Positions 55,533 to 64,000 of a stretch of 64,000 nt of DNA are shown here, piece after piece. Position numbers and translations under genes: made by a program. Below the pieces are notes generated by a model, which had not been told where the DNA came from, made no database searches, and saw nothing but the letters and a program-made list of their open reading frames with translations. The stretch covers positions 9,998,129-10,062,128 of the forward strand of contig NC_037262.1 in NCBI RefSeq assembly GCF_000002425.4. The letters run 5' to 3'. How positions within the stretch are numbered: the stretch's first letter is position 1; each line of letters starts with the position of its first letter. The stretch is from Physcomitrium patens (Eukaryota > Streptophyta > Bryopsida > Funariales > Funariaceae).

Positions 55533-58490
55533 TATCCTCAGCCCAAACCCCCGCCTTTGAGGTGCAATTTTCCTCGCTGGATGATGTATAGCAGATTTTT
55601 CAGCAACACTGTAAACTTCTTCCTCGAAGGAAGTATAGTGACCGCTGATGAGGTGAAGCTTAGTGTAAATTAGTTTCTAAAAAAAAACTTCATTTCAAAC
55701 CATTGTTTCTTCAGGATTCAGCACCGTATCTCGTCAATGCTGCTTGCTGAAACCCATTTCACATAACAGCTCGTTAAAACACATAAGTGCTTCACTTCAC
55801 AAGGCTCACGGATCATTCCAATTGTGCGACCTTGTTCTCAGCTCATCACCGATAGCTAGTGCAAATCGACACTGCAGGGCCTGAGTGTGAGTAGTTACAG
55901 TGAGATGTGATCTACCCCCATGAAAGCTGTAAACTGGACAAAGCAACTTGAATGATGGATTGTTCTGTCACGCAGTGATAGAAGGATGGAACCTTAAAAG
56001 ATCTACACGCAAGCAAATGTTAACTCTGGATATCTTCAACTCAAAGATACAAAGTGGGTCCACCACCAAGTGCAGTCTTTAGCAGAGTTGTAACTGTTTT
56101 CAGAAACCACTATTGTCACTTGTGATATGCCCTGGCAGATACGCATGCAATCAAATTGGCTAAAAGTATTGCATGAAGACTCAAGGTGCGTATCTATCTG
56201 TGGGTACGATGAAGAGATCTGAATTTTAGTCAGTCAAGTATTCAAACCCAACATTGTGAGATTTGACAAATGTCATCTTTGTTTTGATGATGATCCAGCA
56301 TTTTTTTTTTTTTTATTATTTTTTATTTTTTCCTATTAATCATTGGATATTAGATGATTGTTTATAATTAGTAAGTGATCATGTTATCATATTCCAATAT
56401 TTTTTGACATATTTCATTCCATATGTGTTTGACTACAAAGTGAATGTGTTATCATATTCCAATATGTTTAGGCATGTTTCAACATTTTCATGCAAGAATA
56501 TTCAATTAATATGATTGTATGGCTTGACTTTGTACATGGTTAAAACAATTTTTCATTGTTACAACTTATTTTTTGTTTTCTAGAACCAAGGTAGTTTTAA
56601 TAGATTATCATATTAGGGTGTTTTTCATTCAATCTTTAAATTTAATTATCATTTTAATTTGAAAGCTCTTCAAGTTCATTCATATGCACAATTATAGAAT
56701 ATAATCTATAATAATCTGTCTTGAATAGATTTGCGAGTACAAATTCTATTAGGATATGTGCCAATAATTCAAAATTAATTTTTAATATATGTCAATAACT
56801 TAAGAAGCCAATTATAATAATCTTCTAACTTTTATAATCTATAATTCAATTTCTCACATTTACCTAAGAAAAGATTAGATCAACGAACTTCTCTTTTTTC
56901 CTTGCTGATTTAATAATACTTGAGCTCAAATAAAAAAAAGTATGTTGTAATGATTCTTACTACAAAACTTTGAAATACTCCTTTAACTAGTAAATATTCA
57001 TAAAGTTATAAGGCAATAAGCTAATGTTATAATCCTTTTAGAAGCATTATCTATGGATATATTTTCCTTGACACAATTAGCCTTTACATAAAACTCTAGG
57101 TCTATAAGAACAAATAACAATTCTTTTTTAATCTTTCATCAAAATTTTACTATAAAACCTCAAAGAAAATTTTTATACTTCACTTCTTATTTTATCTTAT
57201 AATATTTTATCTTATCTTATAGTATTTTTTATTATTTTTTAGTAAATTCTTTTCTTAGACATGTCTTTGACATTGAAGGTATAAAAAATTGAATAATTTT
57301 TTTTTTTTTTTTTTTTTTAATTCAAAATTATATTAAACAAAAAAGTTGAATGTATAGTGGTACTCATACATTTTGTGGTTGAATTTTATTTTTATTTTTA
57401 TTTTTGTCAAATCTAACCAACAAACTAAGAATAGACACCATTTTAATGTATACTTGACATGATTACATATTGCTTTGCTTTTAAAGTCAAAGATTGATTA
57501 TTCTATCTTTGTTTTACAACCTCAATGTCAAACAAAAGATTTAGGGTTTAGAATTTAAATTTTTGATGAATTATCAAAAGTAGATCTAGTATTGGTTTAA
57601 ATGAGATTAAAAACTATTTTTAGATTTATATTGATCATTGTTTTGAAATTCATAAGCCATAATATAATTTATTACTATATTTTGGTTACATACTGTTTAA
57701 GAGATTCATTTTGCATTTATGTACCTTTTATACATTTTCACAAATTCATTTCTTTAATTTATATCTACTTGAAATGTTGATATTGTATATCTAATATTTT
57801 TTTAGCAATTTAAAAATAATTAGAAATTTAGTATAAAAAACAATAAAATAATATCAAAATCAATTTCAAACACAAAATAACTATTCTACAATGGTCATAC
57901 ATGAAAATTTGATTTACAATTCAACTTCACGTATGGGCACCACTCTACAATGTATGAAACTGAAACATGGGATCAACTTTCATGGATAGTTGATATGCCT
58001 AAATGAATACTAAGTTGGGTACAAGTCTCTGCACATAATGGAGTAGCTGGATGCCACTTGTGATAATGGTTCATGAACATTCTCGGATAGTCTGATGGTA
58101 CTCTCTTCATAGTGTGAAGAAAACTATTCATCGATACAAGATCTTGAATCTGTTTTGAAAACAAGGAAAAGTAAATCTATTTTTACGCAAAGGAAGATGC
58201 TTTTGCAGCAAGTATGAAAAATGTGCATCACTCAAAATGAGCCTCTCCCAGCTCCCAACACTTACCCAAGAAAGATGCAGGAGGGCCTCTCTAAATGCAC
58301 GAGTGAATCATTCTATTCATAGTTATGCCATAACAAAAATACCATCAACGAATATTCGAGCTGCATTGCCTGCAGGCATGTGGTGCAAATCAATACACCG
58401 GCTCTAAAGATTGAATGTACAGGTTCTTCCTTTAAGAAGAGCACAGTTCTTTGCAAATACGGAGAGATTTAAGGATAGAGGCATGCCTTG
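55533..58490. other. Region between convergent VIPP1 and E1 genes
   Basis: The first about 700 bp and last about 500 bp have gene-like composition and are probably 3' untranslated regions. 56290-57900 is AT-rich, with a T-run at 57298-57318 and no recognisable element. The minus frame at 57973-58164 lies in the presumed E1 3' end and has no similarity I know. Confidence 0.5.
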
Positions 58491-61400
58491 CTACCGCACT
58501 TTGGCAACTACGTCGGGAACCTCCACATCGTCCCTATTTGCATCTATGCATGAAATACAGAAGGAGATTTTGGTTTCCGTTGGAGGTAGTGTCACTTTGC
58601 CAATAGTTGTGATAAGATCTAATAAAGTCAATGACATTCTATCTTTCATCTTTGAGGCAGGTAGGAAATCGGCATATAAAAAACTTTTCCCATATGAGAG
58701 CATAGTAATCTGCACAGCATTACCATTCCAAACGTTGTTCCATTATTTCGTGGCACATTATTTATTCACATTATCTTCTGCTCAAAAAACCTTCGCAGCA
58801 CACCCCCCATGAAAAAGACTCTGATCGTATCTCCAGGGAAAGTGATTCCAACCCAAACCGAAGCAAGACTACATCTCATCAAACAGAGGTGCAAAATAAA
58901 ATCCCATTGCTGTTAAGAATTAAGAGGTTCTTTACCTGGAGTCCATGCTGGCGCTGAAACTCGGACAGAAATTTTTTCAAAGTCATATTCTGACAATCCA
59001 TCTCAAATCTGTCCCACAACGTCCAAACTAAAGGATCAAAGTCCTTTCGTAAAACCTGCAGCAACAACGATCACAAAATTTAAGCCAGGTGCCTAACTCA
59101 AAGATGTGATAAAATTAGCTAACCTTGTGCTAAACCCTAATAGTCAGACCAGATATGTTACAAATGCACACAGCTTCCGTCTGAAGCCCATGAGAACCAC
59201 CTAATAATGTCTTTTTGTGAAGTTTTGTGAACTATTACATTTCAATAGTCAGTGCGAAAATACTGCATAGGAGTTTCAACGTACTTTTTCAGACTCACTT
59301 ATTAAACAGAATAATATGCAATAAAGATGAGGATAATACTTCCAAACAAAGAAAAAATATTCAAAAATCTGACCGTGTGCTCAAATGCTTTGATAGGCTG
59401 TGCAAACGTCAACAGAGGGACCGCCAAGTTGAAGTAAGCATGTTTATGTTGCGTGAAAGGTTTTTCCTGAATTAACTTATAAAGCTCCAAACACATAAGA
59501 CCTCCTACCACTGATGTAGTTGTCGAAATAGCTGGCACGACCCCTCCACCCAGCAGCCTTGCCTAAGATTCACACAACATAATAACTCATCAAGAAACAG
59601 ACCATCTAGACAAAACTGTACTGCTGATTCTGTGGAACTACCAGAATATTAATAAAATTTGACAGTAATGTTCTACGCAGAAGATGCGATCAGCACGAAG
59701 TGTGCAAATTCAGGGGACATACATGACAGATGTTGAAATCAGCTCCTAATTTCAAATCATCAAAACCAGTAGAAATGTTGATTTAACTTAGTGCTCTAAC
59801 ACCTACAATGTTAGTCACACGTGTACGCAAAGCAGAAGATACATGCAAATAGTTACTTAAAAATTTAACAAATGACAAAATGAGCACCTGCAATTTATCA
59901 GCGCTAGGAATGCCGTAATTTCGTCCCCTCAGACTTGAGGCTGCGGCTACAAACTCAGCATGGTAATTAAGCTCATCGTCCTTTTCAAACTCAATAGGTA
60001 CTAACCTATAGCCCTGCAAGCATTTGTAATAAAATAGGATATAATCATCAAAACAACCATGCGGAGTGAAACCTGAAAGTACCTGAAAGTCGGCTAAAGT
60101 TTTCAAAATGCCACAGCTATACGAAAGTATTACCAAGGTCCCAAAAAAAAAAGAAGAGGCAGCACCTTCATACTTTACACTCATAACTCTCAAAACAAAG
60201 AAATGTTAAAAGAAGAAATTTATAGAAAACTATCACAGACAAGTGCTACATGGATTATCATCTAGCTCATGTACAAACAATTTTAACGTCAACAAATAGC
60301 AGGTAGAAGTTACCGCAAGGGAAGCAGGAGCGGGAAGCTCTCTCAAAATTCTTTCACATGTCGCAGCAGCATCATTATCTCCTGAACTCTTATGAGAATT
60401 TGATCGATTCCGCAATTCATTATCTGTTACCGCTATTTTTACCCCTTCCTGCGTCGCAGGCATTAGTTCTCAGAGACCGGAGATAAACCAACTTCATCTT
60501 TCGAGGGTAGTTCACACGTTCATGATTACATTACAGCCGTAACAAGGAACTCCATGGTACTGGAAGCCCAAGGTGAAAGAATAGTGTGAGGGACACGTGA
60601 TAAATCAGCTCGAGGAACCTTACACATTGCTTGATGAAACCTTCAAACAAATCCAAGGAAAAACAATGTATTCCAGAAAAGGACCGAGGGAAAAATGAGT
60701 CTTTGGGGACTGCTTACTTTAGGTTCAAAAGGAGGGACGACAACACGCTGAAGAAGATCTAAAAAAATGGCCCGGTCTTGACATCCTTTGAGACCATAGA
60801 CAATAGCTTGCAGGTTAGCGGCAGCCATGATAAATTCAAGATGGAGGTCATCAGTGGCATCGAAAGTTACTGGTGTTGGAAACCTTTTTGTACCACTCCA
60901 GAATGGAGCACCAGCACTTGTGGTCATATCCGCTGGGAAGTTAAAACAAAGCTGCAGATAAACAAAAGAATAAAAAACTTCCTCAAATACCAAAATACGT
61001 CAAGCGACCTATTCGGTCCATCACTTAATAGTCTATGATGACTATGAATTAAGAGGATTAAATAGGGTTCCTACAATAACCACATAGGGAGTGCTTACAT
61101 CAGATTAGTCAACGTCGAAGAATGCAAGCTCAATTTTGGAATTACAAATTAGAGGGACGATATGACATAAACTCAGCTACATGATCAAACTCAAAGCATA
61201 ACTCAAAGCTGCACACAATATGCCAAATTCTGGTTTTCATAAATAGCGGTGCACCTGCTTGATACTATTGGAAAACAAATCCTCAAATTGTAGACGCGCC
61301 CACTGTACGCATGAGTCAAAACTGGGCAGCATAACCCCGTAAGAGTAATTCAACTTGATTTACACATATACTGTCCTCACTTCTGCCTACTAAGCAAAGA

Positions 61401-63986
61401 GAAGATTCTTAAATATTTCCGTGCAAGCACGCAACCAATAAACAACGTGGTCATGTTAATTACTGATCAATAGAGCTATATACGATATAACAAGAGTGAA
61501 CCTGATCAAGTCAACTTAAAAGAAGGTATCAATCAAAGAAGAAAGCTGAGGAATACCTTAAAGGCCGGTGTCGCACAAGAGCATCACGAAGAGTTTCTAA
61601 TATAGGAAGCCTCGATGATGCTGGAGATTTACGTGTAGATTCTTGGAAGTCACGACTGGATAAATAAGAGTTCACATCAACTGGTCTAAGCTTAAAAAGT
61701 GACTCAAATGTCTCCACCGCCCATCGAATGGTATGTTCCATCGCGTAAGGAAAATTCCTTATAGTACAAATCGGCATTTCCTTGTGCTCAGGGGGGTCTC
61801 GGGTAGAAGCATACATTTCTGTCTGAAATGGTACAAATACCTGAAATTGCAATGAAGATATTGGAACTTGTAAGTCTGCATAACAATAAAGTTCTTAAGC
61901 GAGACATTAATCATATAACATTAATCAGGTCTGAAAGGCGTCAATAGCCAAACCTGAACACTGCCTTTGGTTCCATGCTTGCCACCATCAACCATAGGCC
62001 TCCTGTTGGAAACGCATCGGGTGTCTAGGTATAGCCTAGATGACGAAGTATCCAAAGCTGAAAATACACCTATTCATCACAAGCCGGGCCTATATCAGAT
62101 AGGAGTTCGGAAGATCAAAGGACAAGAAACTACTTCCACGACTTCCAGAGTAACCTCAAGCGATGACGAAACGCTACAGACTGATGGCCAGAACTACTAT
62201 ACCTGCTATTGAGTTGAAAAATGAGGAGTCAAATATAGCCTCCGTCTCTGGATCAAACCTCTCCTACACAAAGGCAGGTCGATTCTCTAATAAAAATCTC
62301 AAACTACAAAATGACAGCCTTAAACACCAATATATACACATGTATCAACTCGGTTGAGGTAGATAACGATTACTCAAGAACATATCTACGCATGCAAGCT
62401 GTTGCCATGTTCCAAAAAATAATTCGCTACCTAAAGCGCTTACTAACAAAAAGAAAAAGAAAAAATAGAAAATAAAAAGAAGAAAGGAATGAACACGTAA
62501 AACTACCTGAAGGGCATGTATTTGAGCTGCAGGGTTGATGTTGCGCAAGGCTCTCGCGGCAGTTGGCGCCTTAGCACGACCTACATCCTCAGGTTGGTAC
62601 AGCACTTGATCGATCAAGTTGGGCTTCGACACTGTATCCATGTCCGTTACAGTGATATTGCCATTTGAGCTACAGCCCACACCCATCAATACTAAGTCCT
62701 TAAGAGATTCACAACCTAATCCTCCTGCCCCCACCACAAGCCACTGAACTCACACACACCACACATGCACTCTTAGTGCTTTATACACCACTTACCTGAA
62801 TTAAACATAACCTGAATAGATAAATGACTTTTTAATATACGTTGCATCATAAAAAATATGACAACCGAAAAAGAAAATAGCCAGTGACATACACATAAAA
62901 CAAAACCTGCGAGACTAACATTACAAAACTGTTTCAATACCTGAAGACTGCCTAGCTTCTCCTGAAATTCTCGGCCAAATAAAGCAATCTGATGATCGTA
63001 ACGAGAGCCACAAGGCAACCTCTCTTCAGATGCAAGTGATGGACTAGGCAGACACTCCACAGCATCGAAGTAGAGCCATTGCTGAACTGGCGTGAACACC
63101 CTAGTTAATGCCTGCAAATAGCAAACTCAACCATCTGAGTGCAACCATGACAAACCACAGAGCACACCCAAGTACTCAATAGTACCAAAGCTTACATCCA
63201 CCGAGCTGAAATTTTCTTACTTAGACCAACGCGAAAGAAACATAATTAACCAAAATAATCAATAGCTCAGGTCAAAGGCAAAATCAGACTTGGACGGCCG
63301 GTTCATGTTATCAATTTCTTGAACAGGGCGCGGCACCTCAGAATTCATGACATGCCCACAAAAACAGCAGAGCGCCATCAAAATACAAGCAAGCACCACT
63401 AGGGCATCTGAATGAAGCCCACGCCACATTTCCTTCCGAATAAGGAAATAGTTATCTACATTTCAGCTGGCTACGATGAAAATATACCTTAATAGCCTCC
63501 TGTGCAGCAATACCTCCCGTCACGGCAGCTATAGGGCACAGTTCCACATGTGCACCCAACGCAATGAGCCGTACTGTTTCCTCGATTGCATCAAAACTGC
63601 TATGATGTAACCCTGTTGGTAGCACTCCACCGGCTGCTTCGATACCGGCTCTACTGGACTCACCACCTTGAAAATCAGCTCTATCTCGGTGTAATCCACC
63701 CCTCTCGCCAAGTCCTTTCAACAAGGCCTCGTTTGACTCCTCTTCCGTTCCACCTGTGTTCCCTTCCATTGCGTAGTTACCACTGTGGATGCCCTTCCCA
63801 ACATGCAGGGCCTGCAAATTTGACCAGATTTCTCGAGCCGACGCTATCACTTCGTGCAATTGATCAGAACTTATTGTACTTGTCCTGGGGGGTGATGACG
63901 CATCAGCAACATGACGTCTTTCAAATTCGTCCACAGCTTGAAAGCCGACGTGAATAGCCAGGGCTTGGGAAGCTTTCACTGAGTCG
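58491..63986 (-). CDS. Ubiquitin-activating enzyme E1, UBA1-like, C-terminal thirteen exons
   Basis: E1 adenylates ubiquitin, takes it up as a thioester and passes it to E2. Exons (minus): 63986-63488, 63111-62941, 62743-62507, 62263-62203, 62069-61954, 61840-61557, 61321-61255, 60951-60718, 60448-60314, 60013-59888, 59562-59374, 59055-58936, 58709-58491; about 818 residues. The N-terminal third lies beyond 64000. Landmarks: [10 protein letters not shown]; nucleotide loop [22 protein letters not shown]; catalytic Cys in PICTIRNFP (61766-61768); [36 protein letters not shown]-terminal E2-binding fold [10 protein letters not shown] to DDVEVPDV. Odd points: the site usually SNLNRQ is PNLIDQ (Arg to Asp at 62609-62611); ALDN is ALDT; SGTLGTKG is GGKHGTKG; exon 63986-63488 has a roughly 60-residue Gly/Glu-rich insertion. 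The donor after 59374 (GTCAGA) is weak. MAAANL, YGLxGxQDRA and ITMLSxGxSxLY resemble animal UBA1 more than Arabidopsis UBA1. Confidence 0.88.
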
Positions 63987-64000
63987 CTAAAACAGAATTT

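Noticed and set aside
57973..58164. Possible extra exon or small gene after the E1 stop
   Set aside because: E1 already ends at its usual C-terminus at 58491. This frame has no match to E1 and lies in the presumed 3' untranslated region.
62507..62743. Reading the [18 protein letters not shown] segment as a MoeB/ThiF gene
   Set aside because: The exons on both sides continue a complete E1 in order, including the catalytic Cys domain and E2-binding fold. A free-standing MoeB-like protein does not fit.
58491..63986. Assignment of the E1 to UBA6
   Set aside because: A few residues around the catalytic Cys suggested UBA6, but the SAGAPFWSG to QDRA region and the C-terminal ITMLSxG segment fit UBA1 better.
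1..64000. CRISPR arrays, operons, tRNA or rRNA genes
   Set aside because: No regularly spaced repeats with spacers, no cloverleaf or rRNA sequence found by eye. The introns, U6 and LTR elements show eukaryotic nuclear DNA.

Overview
The window looks like nuclear DNA of a land plant, most probably a bryophyte (moss-like). Intron-containing, GC-richer plant genes (a PPR protein, the plastid membrane protein VIPP1, a ubiquitin-activating enzyme E1, and U6 snRNA genes with plant-type USE/TATA spacing) sit beside long, very AT-rich tracts of decaying Ty3/gypsy retrotransposons. The moss assignment is inference from base composition and transposon style; no marker fixes the species.

Left part, 1-40260: a transposon graveyard. 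Element 1 (1-3160) is the 3' part of a chromovirus whose LTR is packed with heat-shock-element repeats. It was inserted into a reverse-oriented family-2 element (3161-4103), itself inserted into an older reverse element (4104-5508). From 5.5 to 15.6 kb come eroded fragments, including a minus-strand gag fused to RNase H without protease or reverse transcriptase (9387-11087). A long decayed family-3 gypsy element fills 15600-21604. A fossil Helitron (Rep and PIF1-like helicase) lies at 22750-26890 and is itself interrupted. A three-level nest follows: an old chromovirus (27503-40260, target duplication TTTTG/CTTTG), a young one inside it (32511-39316, duplication ATATG, near-identical LTRs), and an inverted solo LTR of the element-1 family inside that (37700-38124, duplication GGGAG). 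Both chromovirus families carry a small extra reading frame between pol and the 3' LTR.

Middle, 40261-52900: AT-rich DNA, then a mixed region holding a perfect 17-bp inverted repeat and a 143-bp tandem duplication. Next come a two-exon PPR gene (44601-46310), a cluster of three U6 units (46547-47381: one variant, one truncated, one near-canonical), and an intact 336-codon intronless frame for a highly charged coiled-coil or single-helix protein (49669-50679).

Right part, 52900-64000: a nine-exon VIPP1/PspA-family gene (+) and, convergent with it, thirteen exons of an E1 enzyme (-) whose 5' end lies beyond the window. The E1 resembles animal UBA1 more than the Arabidopsis type, as far as I can recall those sequences, and has substitutions at adenylation-site positions that are normally invariant.

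The genes do not form an operon or pathway. VIPP1 acts in plastid membranes, the PPR protein probably in organelle RNA metabolism, U6 in the spliceosome and E1 in ubiquitin activation. Splice sites were chosen by reading frame, GT/AG and family alignment from memory; no search was run.
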